A stretch of DNA of 64,000 nt from Gilvimarinus xylanilyticus (GTDB lineage Bacteria; Pseudomonadota; Gammaproteobacteria; Pseudomonadales; Cellvibrionaceae). Every line of letters begins with the position of its first letter. The stretch's first letter is position 1. Location: contig NZ_JAMFTH010000001.1 in NCBI RefSeq assembly GCF_024195295.1, forward strand, positions 682,001 to 746,000, read 5' to 3'. The translations under genes and the position numbers were made by a program. This document shows, in pieces, positions 8,777 through 17,811 of this stretch. A model generated the notes under the pieces. That model was given only the letters and a program-made list of their open reading frames with translations, searched no databases and was not told the DNA's origin.

Positions 8777-8995
8777 GACTTTCCTGTTTGCTGCTTTGTG
8801 TGCGGCGAAACAGGGCAAGTATTGGGCCAGCACCGGCATTTTACTGGTGCGCTCACTGGGTTTGGGGTGAAAACTGGTGCATTTGATTGTGTTTTGTTCG
8901 GTTTACGAAATTGTTGGGTGATTTTTGAGCGGCTTTCAGTGTGGGCAAGGTGAGGTTCGCGGGGTAAAAACAAATTGTGTGCACCGAGATAAGTC

Positions 8996-9019
8996 TCTGC
9001 GCACGGCATTGTGCGCAGA
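8996..9019. terminator. Hairpin between the esterase and the NNP transporter
   Basis: TCTGCGCAC (8996-9004) and GTGCGCAGA (9011-9019) form a perfect 9-bp stem with a 6-nt loop, 17 bases past the esterase stop. No strong T-run follows on either strand, so termination is plausible but unproven. The rest of the gap 8777-9035 holds no gene. Confidence 0.4.
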
Positions 9020-9035
9020 AATTGTGCGTTCGGCG

Positions 9036-10004
9036 TTATATTTTCGCAGCAAACTGCTCTTTAATGAACGCCGCGATGGCTGAGGCAGCGGGTTGCATCC
9101 AAGGGTCAAATAACCAGAAGCTGTGCGGAGTATTGCTAAAAGTGACGACTTTGCTGGGGATGCCGTGTTGATTCAGGCGGCGAATCATTTCATCGCGACC
9201 TACATAAAACCGGGTGCGGCCGCTGGCTAAAAATAAGATTGGCGGGGTTGCCTGGTTAACATAATAGATCGGTGATGCCTCGTGCCAGCGCTCGGTTTGT
9301 TGGGCATAGTGCCCGCCCAGCCACAGTACCGCCGAAGAAGGTTTATCGCGCGGTGCATCCTCATATTTTCGGGCCTTCTCCGAGGTGAAATCCGAAAGCC
9401 CATCAATATTAATAATCAGCTGCGCATCTGAAGACACTTTGCTGGTGGCCGCTTGCGGGTCAAATTCTTCCAAACCATTCGTAACGCCCGTCAGGCTTGC
9501 AATTTGTCCGCCCGCTGAGCTGCCCGCTACTGCAAGTTGTTCGGGATTAATGTGATACTGGCCGGCGTTTGCTCGCATCCACCGCAGAGCCGCTTTGGTA
9601 TCGTAAATAGCGGCGGGGTAGAGGGCCTCGGGTGCCAGACGGTAACTAATGGTTGCGGCGGCAATACCGGCTTCGGCCAGTTTTATGGCAATAGGGGTCA
9701 AGTGGGTTCGGTAGCCCGCCTGCCAGCCGCCGCCGTGGACCAAAATAACCCCTGGGGTAGGGGAGCCACTGGTTTCTGCGGGGCGGTATAGATCCAGGTG
9801 TAAGCGTCGCTCGCCATCACTCACATAAGCAATGTCTTTATGGGCCAGGACTGAAGCCGGTGCATTAATGCTGGCGATGCTAATAAAGGGGTAGTCGTCG
9901 CTGTATTTGGCGAGAGTGTTTTCTGCAGTGTACGTATTTTCCGCTGCCTGCGCGGGCGTGACGCCGCAGATTAGTAGTAAGATTAAGCTAAAGGAAAAAC
10001 GCAT
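9036..10004 (-). CDS. Exported alpha/beta-hydrolase esterase
   Basis: Secreted esterase of 323 residues in the hormone-sensitive-lipase/BD-FAE style. A Sec signal peptide (RFSFSLILLLICGVTPAQA) starts at ATG 10004; an in-frame TTG at 10061 would place charged residues ahead of it. The oxyanion HGGGWQAG is near residue 92, the nucleophile GSSAGG near 160 and the likely catalytic His in TPHSFWLF near the C-terminus. Such enzymes often remove acetyl or feruloyl groups from plant polysaccharides. Its place beside the DeoR-type regulator and rhamnose genes fits deacetylation or deferuloylation of RG-I, but the substrate is inferred only. Confidence 0.75.
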   Translation of the reverse strand: MRFSFSLILLLICGVTPAQAAENTYTAENTLAKYSDDYPFISIASINAPASVLAHKDIAYVSDGERRLHLDLYRPAETSGSPTPGVILVHGGGWQAGYRTHLTPIAIKLAEAGIAAATISYRLAPEALYPAAIYDTKAALRWMRANAGQYHINPEQLAVAGSSAGGQIASLTGVTNGLEEFDPQAATSKVSSDAQLIINIDGLSDFTSEKARKYEDAPRDKPSSAVLWLGGHYAQQTERWHEASPIYYVNQATPPILFLASGRTRFYVGRDEMIRRLNQHGIPSKVVTFSNTPHSFWLFDPWMQPAASAIAAFIKEQFAAKI

Positions 10005-10073
10005 TACGCAGTGTACTCTTGAGCCGGACTGGTCCCTTGATCGCGAATGGGCAGGCGACAAAGCCGTCGCATT

Positions 10074-10871
10074 TTAGCTTGGCTGGTTAACGTCTACCAA
10101 AATTACCTGAATATTTTCGCTTTCAAAATATTTAACCAGTTCCGGATCGGCCTCGCTATCGGTGATTAGTACATCCACTTCTGAGAGGGGGCAGAGGATA
10201 AAGTTACTGCGCTTACCGAGCTTGGTGCTGTCGGCGAGCACAATTAACTGGTCAGCTTGTTTTTTTAGCTTCTGTTCAGTTTGTATCAGTAGCGGGTCGG
10301 ATTCCATGACTCCGAATTTACCAATGCCGGGAGTACCCATAAACATTTTACTGGCTTGGTAGTACTGAATAGTGTCATTTTCGAAAGCACTTAAAATAAT
10401 GCCCTGTTTCCGGTAAAGCTCACCACCGGGCAAGGTGATTTGGTTGTCGCTGGTTTCCGCCAGCTCTTGCGCGAGCACGAAAGAATTGGTCAGGACATTC
10501 AGATGTCGCTCGGCGAGGAACTCCCTCATCATATAGGTAGAACTGCCACCATTGATAATAATGAACTCACCGTCTTCGCAGAACTTGACCGCCTCTTTGG
10601 CGAGTAGACGCTTCACGTCGGCCCTTTGTTCCTTGGCCGCCAAAAACGCTGTGCCCGATAGGTGAGGGCGACGCGAGCGCCTTTCTGAGCTGTTGAGTAC
10701 TTCGGCACCGCCGCGAATTTTGCGCAGTTGATCTTGTTTAGCAAGCTTGGTGATATCGCGCCGGATAGTCGCTTCCGATGCGTTTAACTGGCTGGACAAG
10801 TCGTTCACACTGGCAAACTGCTGTTCGTCGAGGATGTCCAGAAGCAACTGGTGGCGTTGTTTTTCGAGCAT
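10074..10871 (-). CDS. DeoR-family transcriptional regulator, probable rhamnose regulator
   Basis: Sugar-phosphate-sensing repressor or activator. The N-terminal helix-turn-helix VNDLSSQLNASEATIRRDITKL and the following RKIRGGAEVL are diagnostic of DeoR proteins, and the rest is the DeoRC ligand domain (NGGSSTYMM, VLTNSFVLA, LADSTKLG). The 265-residue form from ATG 10871 has the standard DeoR N-terminus; ATG at 10901 is possible and would add ten residues. A GGAAAT-ct-ATTTCC palindrome (10873-10886) sits at the ribosome-binding region. The gene lies beyond lutC on the same strand with a 227-bp gap, so it may have its own promoter. Rhizobial rhamnose operons also use a DeoR-type RhaR, so rhamnose control is the likely role. 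Confidence 0.82.
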   Translation of the reverse strand: MLEKQRHQLLLDILDEQQFASVNDLSSQLNASEATIRRDITKLAKQDQLRKIRGGAEVLNSSERRSRRPHLSGTAFLAAKEQRADVKRLLAKEAVKFCEDGEFIIINGGSSTYMMREFLAERHLNVLTNSFVLAQELAETSDNQITLPGGELYRKQGIILSAFENDTIQYYQASKMFMGTPGIGKFGVMESDPLLIQTEQKLKKQADQLIVLADSTKLGKRSNFILCPLSEVDVLITDSEADPELVKYFESENIQVILVDVNQPS

Positions 10872-10872
10872 A

Positions 10873-10951
10873 GGAAATCTATTTCCGGTAAGTCCAATCA
10901 TTGAACATAAATTTGATCAAAATTTAGCATATTGATCGTTTTTTAACAAGC
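10873..10951. promoter_or_regulatory. AT-rich regulatory region of the DeoR-type gene
   Basis: GGAAAT-ct-ATTTCC at 10873-10886 and an AAATTTGATCAAAATTT-like near-palindrome around 10909-10925, followed by a second TTGATCGTTTTT about 15 bp on, lie in the gap between the regulator and lutC (10872-11098). Repeated TTGATC half-sites would fit autoregulation by a DeoR protein. This is a candidate only. Confidence 0.35.
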
Positions 10952-11098
10952 AAAATCAGTCTTTAATAATCATACAAACGATTACATGATTGCTCGGGGT
11001 TAACTGTCGCGGGGCTGATATCAGGCTTTTAGCGCGAACTCCCAAAGGTTTGTCCGATGTACCCGATCATCATAGTGAACGGATCACTTAAATACGGA

Positions 11099-11755
11099 TT
11101 AGCGGGGTTTGTCGATCACAAGGTAATCAGCTTCGCGAGGCCCGTGTGCGCCTATTTGAATTTGCTGCTCAATATCCGCCGTGCGCGAAGGCCCCGTAAT
11201 CCAGTTGACCGTGCGGGGCAGAATATTTCTGGCTCGCAGTCTTTGCCAGGCATCTTCCTGATAGGCGACGATATCCTCTCGTGCGATAACAATCACCAGG
11301 CGTTCAACTAAAAACAGCAATCCACTGGGGCATTCATCGCTGAGCGACATCACCGTTCCGGTCTCGGCGATACCCGTATGAGCCTGAACCACGCCCCAGC
11401 TTTGCGCCGCTGTTGGCGTTTCGGTTGTGGTGGTTAAACCGTCCCAGTCAAGCGACTGAGTGAGAATCGATGGTGAAAGATGGAAGCGGGCACTGGTTGA
11501 CGTGTTGTCGGTGTTGTCCCGCAACCAGGGTGTGACCTGAGCTATGGATTCAAGCTCTGTGACCCGCGCACCATTGCGACCTGCCTCTGAAATAAAAGTG
11601 GCGACCGGATCGGCCATTTCCATTTGGGGCTGCACGGGCGGCAAAGTATGTTTAACCGTGAGTGCTTTAAAGCTTTCCTCCAAAGAGTCAGTGCTAAAGT
11701 TTCCCCCGGTGCTACGTGCGATACGATCAATAATGCGGCTGCGACTGTCGGTCAT
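11099..11755 (-). CDS. lutC: Lactate utilization protein C (LUD domain)
   Basis: Subunit of the LutABC complex that oxidises L-lactate to pyruvate. The 218-residue LUD-domain protein ends with the family's typical VNWITGPSRTADIEQQIQIGAHGPRE signature region. ATG at 11755 overlaps the lutB stop in an ATGA arrangement, showing translational coupling and fixing the start; upstream in-frame starts would extend further into lutB. In this locus lactate comes from L-lactaldehyde made by RhaD, so the operon completes rhamnose oxidation. Confidence 0.9.
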   Translation of the reverse strand: MTDSRSRIIDRIARSTGGNFSTDSLEESFKALTVKHTLPPVQPQMEMADPVATFISEAGRNGARVTELESIAQVTPWLRDNTDNTSTSARFHLSPSILTQSLDWDGLTTTTETPTAAQSWGVVQAHTGIAETGTVMSLSDECPSGLLFLVERLVIVIAREDIVAYQEDAWQRLRARNILPRTVNWITGPSRTADIEQQIQIGAHGPREADYLVIDKPR

Positions 11756-13188
11756 GGCTGTTTCTCTTTTTGCCGTTGCTGCCATTGGGACTGAAAACTA
11801 GATTTTTCCGGTGCGGGAAAATCTCTGTGCCTGGTCCAACCAGATAAAAAGGGCAGTGATTGAAAACGGGGCTTGCGACCGCGAGCGATAGCAACGAGCC
11901 TCAAGTTGAAATCATTGAGTCTTCTGTAAACCGCCGGGTGACGGCTAAGCTTGCAGAAAAGTTTTACCGCCCATTGAGCCATGCCTGCGTGTTTTCTCTC
12001 GCGCTGCTCGCGGTCGCGCAGTTTACGCATCAGCCCGGGTAAGGGAATGCGGACGGGACAGACCGATTCACAGCGGCCGCAAAAGGTGCTGGCGTTAGGC
12101 AGTTGATTGTCTTGCTCTTCATGTCGCAGCAGCGGAGTGAGTACGGCGCCCATTGGGCCCGGGTATACACTGTTATAAGTGTGCCCACCCACAGACTGGT
12201 ACACCGGACAATGGTTCATGCAAGCCCCGCAGCGGATGCAGTGCAGCATTTTTTCGTATTCGCTGCCCAGCAGTTCAGAGCGCCGATTGTCCAGCAGCAC
12301 AATATGAAACTGCTCGGGCCCGTCTTTGTCCTGGTCAGAGCGTGCACCGGTAAAAAATGAGGTGTAGGTGGTAATGTCCTGGCCCGTGGCGCTGCGGCCC
12401 AGTACCCGCAAAATCGCGCTGGCATCTTCCCAGGTTGGAACAATTTTATCGATTGAGGTAGTAACAATATGGGTGCGCGGTAGTGTAGCGGTCAGATCGC
12501 CGTTACCTTCGTTCGTAACAATTGCCGCAGTGCCTGTTTCGGCAATCAACATGTTGGCCCCGGTAATGCCCACGTCCGCCTGTAAAAAGCGATCGCGAAT
12601 CACCGCGCGGGCTTCGTTGACAATATCGGCGACCTCGTCCAATGCGCGTTCGCCCAGCGCGTGATTGTCGCGAAATAGCCTTTGTACCTGGGCTTTGGTT
12701 TTGTGCAGCGCCGGGGCCACGATATGGCTGGGGCGCTCGTGGGCCAATTGCAGAACATATTCGCCCAGGTCGGTCTCTTGGGGGGCCACCCCAGCCGCCT
12801 CTAAGGCCTCATTCAGGTCTACTTCTTCGCCCACCATAGACTTGCCTTTGGTGGCTGTTTTGGCGTTTTGCTTTTGGCACAGACCGATTACCAGCTCGCG
12901 CATCTGTTCCGGCGTTTCGGCCCAATGCACTTGGCCGCCGGCCTCTGTCACTTTTTTTTCAAAGTGAAGCAGATATAAATCTAGGTTTTTCAGGGCGCGA
13001 GCACGTACCCTCTGCGCTTGGTCGCGCAGCTGTTCAAAGTTACCGATTCTGTCAATCGCCGCTTGGCGCTTGTGGACAAAACCAGAACCGGCTTTTTCCA
13101 GTGCTTCTTGCAGATGTTCGTCTTCCAGCGAGGCGCGCGAGCGAATGATAAAGTCGGGTTGAGGTTCGTGCATCTGTACCTGGCTCAT
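11752..13188 (-). CDS. lutB: Lactate utilization iron-sulfur protein B
   Basis: Iron-sulfur subunit of the LutABC L-lactate oxidation complex, 478 residues. An N-terminal LUD domain is followed by two ferredoxin-like clusters, CIRCGACMNHCP near residue 313 and CGRCESVCP near 362, which would carry two [4Fe-4S] centres. It starts at ATG 13188 with AAGGAGAG upstream; that ribosome-binding site lies within the last codons of lutA, one base separates the genes, and the end overlaps lutC by four bases. Length and motif order match B. subtilis LutB. Confidence 0.95.
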   Translation of the reverse strand: MSQVQMHEPQPDFIIRSRASLEDEHLQEALEKAGSGFVHKRQAAIDRIGNFEQLRDQAQRVRARALKNLDLYLLHFEKKVTEAGGQVHWAETPEQMRELVIGLCQKQNAKTATKGKSMVGEEVDLNEALEAAGVAPQETDLGEYVLQLAHERPSHIVAPALHKTKAQVQRLFRDNHALGERALDEVADIVNEARAVIRDRFLQADVGITGANMLIAETGTAAIVTNEGNGDLTATLPRTHIVTTSIDKIVPTWEDASAILRVLGRSATGQDITTYTSFFTGARSDQDKDGPEQFHIVLLDNRRSELLGSEYEKMLHCIRCGACMNHCPVYQSVGGHTYNSVYPGPMGAVLTPLLRHEEQDNQLPNASTFCGRCESVCPVRIPLPGLMRKLRDREQRERKHAGMAQWAVKLFCKLSRHPAVYRRLNDFNLRLVAIARGRKPRFQSLPFLSGWTRHRDFPAPEKSSFQSQWQQRQKEKQP

Positions 13189-13189
13189 A

Positions 13190-14014
13190 TCACTCTCCTT
13201 TTTCGAGCGCAGGAGAGTGTTCGCCTATGGCTGGGGTGCTTAGCTCACCGGCCAGCACTTCCGCAATGTGGCGCACCTGTACCCGGTTCGGATTATCTGG
13301 CTCCAAACGTTGCAGTTTACCGGCGATATTGAGCAGGCAGGACAGGTCACCCCCCAGTACCATACTGGCACCGGAGCGACGAATGTTGTTCACTTTGTTG
13401 GTCACCATGTGATTGGAAACATCGGAATACTTAACGCAAAAAGTGCCGCCGAATCCGCAGCAAACGTCTGTGTCCTGCATTTCGGTTATATCGAGATTGG
13501 CGCAGCGCTTGAGCAGGGTGCGCGGTTGCTGCTTAATATTCAGCTCGCGCAAGCCGGCGCAGCTGTCGTGATAGGTGACGGTTTCCGCGCTCAGATCGAG
13601 TGCGGCTTGCACGGGTGTGTAATCCAGCACTTGGGTTAAAAACGTGGTTAACTCAAAGACTTTTTCGCAGAATGCTTCCACTGCCTGAAGTCGTTGGTCG
13701 TGTTCGTCAAATAACTCCGGGTAATGCGTTTTTATGGTACCCCCGCAAGAGCCCGACGGGATCACCACATAGTCATACTCGTCAAACTGCTGCACGATAT
13801 TCCAGGCAAGGGCGCGGGTTTGCTCCGGTTGACCGTTGTTGAGGGCCACCTGACCACAGCAGCTTTGCGGTGGCACGTGAACATCACAGCCGGCTCGTTC
13901 GAGCAGCGTGGCGGTCGCAAAGCCGATACTGGGACGAACCAAGTCAACCGGGCAGGTGACAAATAATCCAACCTGGGGCTTGGGCTTTGATGAGTTTGAT
14001 GGCGTCTCAATCAT
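13190..14014 (-). CDS. lutA: Lactate utilization protein A (CCG-domain)
   Basis: Heterodisulfide-reductase-like cysteine-rich subunit of LutABC, 274 residues instead of the usual 240-250. The two CCG repeats are present: SCCGQVALNNG with PSGSCGGTIKTHYPEL in the first half, and YHDSCAGLRELNI with DVCCGFGGTFCVKYSDVS in the second. Start ATG at 14014 has only a weak ribosome-binding site. It follows rhaI after 75 bp that include an intrinsic-type terminator, so lutABC may be read both through from rhaDI and independently. Confidence 0.94.
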   Translation of the reverse strand: MIETPSNSSKPKPQVGLFVTCPVDLVRPSIGFATATLLERAGCDVHVPPQSCCGQVALNNGQPEQTRALAWNIVQQFDEYDYVVIPSGSCGGTIKTHYPELFDEHDQRLQAVEAFCEKVFELTTFLTQVLDYTPVQAALDLSAETVTYHDSCAGLRELNIKQQPRTLLKRCANLDITEMQDTDVCCGFGGTFCVKYSDVSNHMVTNKVNNIRRSGASMVLGGDLSCLLNIAGKLQRLEPDNPNRVQVRHIAEVLAGELSTPAIGEHSPALEKGE

Positions 14015-14044
14015 GGGGCTTGGTTGCGCTGGGTAAAAAAGGAA

Positions 14045-14078
14045 AGAAAAAAGTGCCGGCCGAAGAGAGAGCCGGCAC
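14045..14078 (-). terminator. Intrinsic terminator after rhaI
   Basis: On the minus strand GTGCCGGC (14078-14071) and GCCGGCAC (14060-14053) form an 8-bp GC-rich stem with a 10-nt loop, followed directly by TTTTTTC. It lies between rhaI and lutA and should partly uncouple lactate oxidation from rhaDI. Confidence 0.8.
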
Positions 14079-14089
14079 CAAAGAGGGTG

Positions 14090-15382
14090 TTACACAATAC
14101 CGGAGCGGCTGCCGCCTGTATCCGGCCGCGCTTTAGCGGCTTGCTGACGATAGCCGGAAGCTCGGTATGTCGCGAGTGAGTCAATGGCGGCATTTTTGTT
14201 TTTGCGTGCCATGGCAAGAATGGGAGAGACGTCGGTATTAAAGGCAGCCTTTAATGTGTTGCTGGCCATAATAGCGTCGTTGTCGTTTTGGTAGTTTTCC
14301 AGCGCGTTGCGATCTACCAGTAGCGCTTTAATAAACGAACGCTGAACTTCGGTGGCCGAGTTAATCAGACTCTCAATTGGGTCGGTCACATTGTGCGACT
14401 GATCCAGCATATAGGCGGGAGCAAAGCCTTCCTGTTTGCGGTGCTCGGCATCCACCAGTTCATTAAAAATTAAAAACTGTTGGTAGGGGTGTAGCGAGCC
14501 ACTGTCCAGATCGTCATCGCCGTATTTACTGTCATTAAAATGGAAGCCGCCCAGCTTTTTAAACTGGATTAAACGCGAGACAATCATTTCAATATTCACG
14601 TTGGGAGCGTGGTGCCCCAGATCCACCAGAGATTTGCAGCGCTCGCCGGTTTCCATGGCGGCGAGAATATTCGAGCCCCAATCCTGAATCACAGTAGAGT
14701 AGAACGCCGGTTCGAACATTTTGTGTTCGATGTGCATTTCCCAGTCGTTCGGCAGGCCCTGGTAAATGGCTTTGGCGCTGGCGAGATAGCGCTCGAACGC
14801 GCGCTGGAAATGTTGTTGCCCCGGATGGTTCGAGCCATCGCCCACCCAAACGGTCAGCACCTTTGAGCCCAGTTGTTTGCCCCACTCGATAACTTGCAAG
14901 TTGTGGGCAACGGCCTGTTCGCGCACTGCTGCATCGGCGTGGCTCAGGCTTCCGTATTTGTAGGAGCGTTCCTGATCCGGCTGATCTTGAAAGGTGTTGG
15001 AGTTAACCGAGCTCCAGCCCAGTCCGTACTGATCGGAATGCGCTTTTAATTCAGTAAAATCGTCGACGGCATCCCAGGGAAAGTGTGGCGAAATCTCGCT
15101 GGTGCAGCCGGACATTTGGTTAATGACGGCGCAGTCTTCGACTTTTTCAAAAATATTGCGCGGCTCACCAACGCCCGGAAAACGCGCGAAACGCGTACCA
15201 CCGGTGCCAGTGCCCCAAGAGGGTACGGCGATGTCGAACGCTTCGGCTTGCTCGGTTAGCGCTTGAATATTTAAACCGCGACGCTCGAGTTGTTCACCCA
15301 GTGCATCAAAGTCTTTTTGCAAGTCGGGGGTCAGCTGATCGTTTTTTTCGGCGACCAAATCCGGGGAAATAGGGTATTTCAT
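14090..15382 (-). CDS. rhaI: L-rhamnose isomerase
   Basis: Converts L-rhamnose to L-rhamnulose in the cytoplasm. The 430-residue protein matches the Pseudomonas/Rhizobium-type isomerase (430 residues in P. stutzeri) and is unrelated in sequence class to E. coli RhaA. Visible family segments include SWGTGTGGTRFARFPG, MSGCTSEISPHFPWD, the metal-binding barrel residues in HIEHKMFEPAFY and SLVDLGHHAPN, and FHFNDSKYGDDDLDSGS. ATG at 15382 has GGGACG upstream. It lies 91 bp downstream of rhaD, the expected partner. Confidence 0.96.
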   Translation of the reverse strand: MKYPISPDLVAEKNDQLTPDLQKDFDALGEQLERRGLNIQALTEQAEAFDIAVPSWGTGTGGTRFARFPGVGEPRNIFEKVEDCAVINQMSGCTSEISPHFPWDAVDDFTELKAHSDQYGLGWSSVNSNTFQDQPDQERSYKYGSLSHADAAVREQAVAHNLQVIEWGKQLGSKVLTVWVGDGSNHPGQQHFQRAFERYLASAKAIYQGLPNDWEMHIEHKMFEPAFYSTVIQDWGSNILAAMETGERCKSLVDLGHHAPNVNIEMIVSRLIQFKKLGGFHFNDSKYGDDDLDSGSLHPYQQFLIFNELVDAEHRKQEGFAPAYMLDQSHNVTDPIESLINSATEVQRSFIKALLVDRNALENYQNDNDAIMASNTLKAAFNTDVSPILAMARKNKNAAIDSLATYRASGYRQQAAKARPDTGGSRSGIV

Positions 15383-15418
15383 ATTATCGTCCCGTTGTTT
15401 CCGGTGGTTATTATTTGC

Positions 15419-15442
15419 GCGCCCCGGTGAAGCATGGGGCGC
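15419..15442. repeat. Inverted repeat between rhaD and rhaI
   Basis: GCGCCCC (15419-15425) and GGGGCGC (15436-15442) form a 7-bp GC stem with a 10-nt loop in the 91-bp intercistronic gap. No T-run follows, so it may stabilise or process the message rather than end it. Confidence 0.45.
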
Positions 15443-15473
15443 TTATCTGTCTATTTATTTTATCGCTGTTCTG

Positions 15474-17573
15474 TTAGCGAGTGAACGAGGGCGCATGGCC
15501 TGCGTCGACGTTGATGATATTCCCGGTAGACTTGGCTGACAAATCCGCGGCAAAAAAGTAGGTTGCCTCGGCGATGTCTTCGGGCAAAACAGAGCGCTTT
15601 AGCATGCTGCGCTGACGGTAATGTTCTTCCAGCTCGTCGTTGCTGATGTCGTAAGCGGCGGCGCGCTCTTTGCGCCAGTCGCCGTCCCAGATTTTAGAGC
15701 CGCGCAGCACGGCGTCGGGGTTGACCACATTGCAGCGAATGCCCACGGGTGCGCCTTCCAGGGCGATACAGCGAGCCAGTTGTATCTCTGCCGCCTTGGC
15801 GGTGCAGTAGGCCGAGGCGCCGGGGGAGGCGACCAGGCCGTTCTTGCTGACTACGAATACCACCGAGCCGCCAGTGTTCTGGCGCTTGAGCAGCTTAAAG
15901 CCTTCGCGCCCGACCAGGAAATAACCCGTGGCCAGAATATCGATATTTTTATTCCACAAATCCAGGCCGGTTTCTTCCAAGGGGGCCGAGCTGGCAATGC
16001 CCGCGTTAGACACCAGAATATCGATGCCGCCGTATTCGCGCGCCACGCTTGCCATGGCATCAACGACCGTGTTTTCTTTCGTTACATCGCAATGAACCTG
16101 GCGCACGACATCTTTGCCAAACACGCTGATTAATTCTTCGCTGGTGTTCTCCAATGCCTTGGCGTCAATATCGGCCAGCATAACGCACGCGCCTTCGCGC
16201 AGCATGCGCGCAGCGGTGGCTTTGCCGATGCCACCGGCGCCGCCGGTAATAAACGCCACCCGGCCGGCGAGGGATTTGGGTTTGGGCATGCGCTGGAGCT
16301 TGGCTTCTTCAAGCAGCCAGTATTCGATATCGAAAGCCTCTTGTTCGGGCAGGCCCACATACTCGCTCACCGCGCTCGCTTCACGCATAACGTTAATAGC
16401 ATTAACGTAGAACTCGCCGGCGATGCGGGCGGTGGCCTTGTCTTTGGCAAAAGTGATCATGCCCACGCCAGGCACTAAATACACCACAGCGTTGGGGTCG
16501 CGCATGGCCGGGCTGTTGTCGCGTTTACAGCGGTTATAATAGTCCGCGTAGTCCTTGCGATAATCTTCCAGTTGGCCGTCTAGGCCTTGGGTGCAGCGCG
16601 CCAGCTCGTCTTCCAGGTTAGACGCGGTGGGGTCGAAGTCCACCACCAGCGGACGAATTTTGGTGCGCAAAAAATGGTCGGGGCAAGAGGTGCCCAGGGC
16701 GGCCAGGGGCTCCAGCTCGGCCGAGTTTACAAATTCGATCACCGTATCCGAGTCGTTAAAGTGACCCACTTTGTATTGCTCGTTGGTAATTTTCCCGCGA
16801 ATTAACGGCATCAGTTGGCTGGCCACAACTTTGCGCTGCTCGGCTTGCATTGGCTCTTGATATTTCGCGCCACCGAAAGCTTCGCTGTTGTTGTTGGCTT
16901 CCAGCCAGTCCTGCGCCTTTTGAATAATATCCAAGGTGGTTAAGTAACACTCTTTGGCATTTTCACCCCAGGTAAAGATGCCGTGGCCTTCCAACATAAT
17001 GCCTTTCAGTTCAGGCTTGTTGCGGGCGACTTCTTCTAATTTCAGGCCCAGGTCGTAGCCCGGACGCTGCCAGGGCAGCCAGCCCATTTGGCCGTCAAAA
17101 ATTGTTTCGGTCAGCTCTTTGCTGTTTTTGGTGCAGGCGATGGCAATGGCCGCATCCGGGTGCATGTGATCCACATGCTTATGCGGAATGTACGCGTGCA
17201 GAGGCGTGTCGATGCTCGCGGCTTTGGGGTTGAGGTTAAAGGTGCAGTGGGGCAGGTAGCCCACCATTTCATCTTCGTGTTCAAGCCCGCGGTAGAGTGA
17301 TTTGAGCTGCTGCAGCTTTTCCATATAAAGGGTAGAGAAGCCATCGAGGGCAATGGAGCCCAGGTCGCCCCCAGAGCCTTTAACCCACAGAACCTCGGCC
17401 TCGCCGCCGGTGAGAGGATCGGTCATGTTGATTTTGGCGGAGGTGTTGCCGCCGCCGAAGTTGGTGATGCGTAAGTCTGAACCGAGCAGATTTGATCGGT
17501 ACTGCAACAGTTCCGACTCGCTCATGCTGGCGGCTTTCTGATCATCCCATAGGTTCTGGAGTTTTAAGGACAT
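15474..17573 (-). CDS. rhaD: Bifunctional rhamnulose-1-phosphate aldolase / L-lactaldehyde dehydrogenase
   Basis: Splits rhamnulose-1-phosphate into DHAP and L-lactaldehyde and oxidises the latter to L-lactate. The 699-residue fusion has a class II aldolase/adducin domain (about 15-420: TNFGGGNTSAKI, HMHPDAAIAIA, GHGIFTWG) and an SDR domain (about 430-699: GRVAFITGGAGGIG for NAD binding, YCTAKAAE with the catalytic Tyr and Lys). Two ATGs lie two codons apart; 17573 has the better spacing to GAGAG than 17579. It heads the leftward rha-lut set and faces the divergent permease gene across a 238-bp gap. The neighbouring lutABC supports lactate as its product. Confidence 0.94.
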   Translation of the reverse strand: MSLKLQNLWDDQKAASMSESELLQYRSNLLGSDLRITNFGGGNTSAKINMTDPLTGGEAEVLWVKGSGGDLGSIALDGFSTLYMEKLQQLKSLYRGLEHEDEMVGYLPHCTFNLNPKAASIDTPLHAYIPHKHVDHMHPDAAIAIACTKNSKELTETIFDGQMGWLPWQRPGYDLGLKLEEVARNKPELKGIMLEGHGIFTWGENAKECYLTTLDIIQKAQDWLEANNNSEAFGGAKYQEPMQAEQRKVVASQLMPLIRGKITNEQYKVGHFNDSDTVIEFVNSAELEPLAALGTSCPDHFLRTKIRPLVVDFDPTASNLEDELARCTQGLDGQLEDYRKDYADYYNRCKRDNSPAMRDPNAVVYLVPGVGMITFAKDKATARIAGEFYVNAINVMREASAVSEYVGLPEQEAFDIEYWLLEEAKLQRMPKPKSLAGRVAFITGGAGGIGKATAARMLREGACVMLADIDAKALENTSEELISVFGKDVVRQVHCDVTKENTVVDAMASVAREYGGIDILVSNAGIASSAPLEETGLDLWNKNIDILATGYFLVGREGFKLLKRQNTGGSVVFVVSKNGLVASPGASAYCTAKAAEIQLARCIALEGAPVGIRCNVVNPDAVLRGSKIWDGDWRKERAAAYDISNDELEEHYRQRSMLKRSVLPEDIAEATYFFAADLSAKSTGNIINVDAGHAPSFTR

Positions 17574-17731
17574 AATCATTGGCTCTCATTTATCGGTGAA
17601 CGGTGAGCGGCGTCATGGAACCGCCTTTCTGATTGACAATGATTGTATGTGATTAAAAGTGTGCGGTCAAGAAAGTATTTTGTGTGTATATTGCTTTTTT
17701 AAGGTTGTTTAATTTCATTTTTAACGTTAGT

Positions 17732-17790
17732 GTTCATTAATAGTCAAATACGTTCATTTTGAGACTAGTAGACTCCACACTCTTGGAGTC
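17732..17790. promoter_or_regulatory. Divergent rhaD/permease control region: GTTCATT direct repeats and leader hairpin
   Basis: Two GTTCATT copies (17732-17738 and 17752-17758) are spaced 20 bp apart, on one face of the helix, in the AT-rich 238-bp gap 17574-17811. Direct repeats are usual for DeoR-type operators. GACTCC-acactctt-GGAGTC at 17771-17790 forms a hairpin shortly before the permease start. Regulator identity is inferred. Confidence 0.4.
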
Positions 17791-17811
17791 GTTCAGCCGG
17801 CGAGAATAAAA

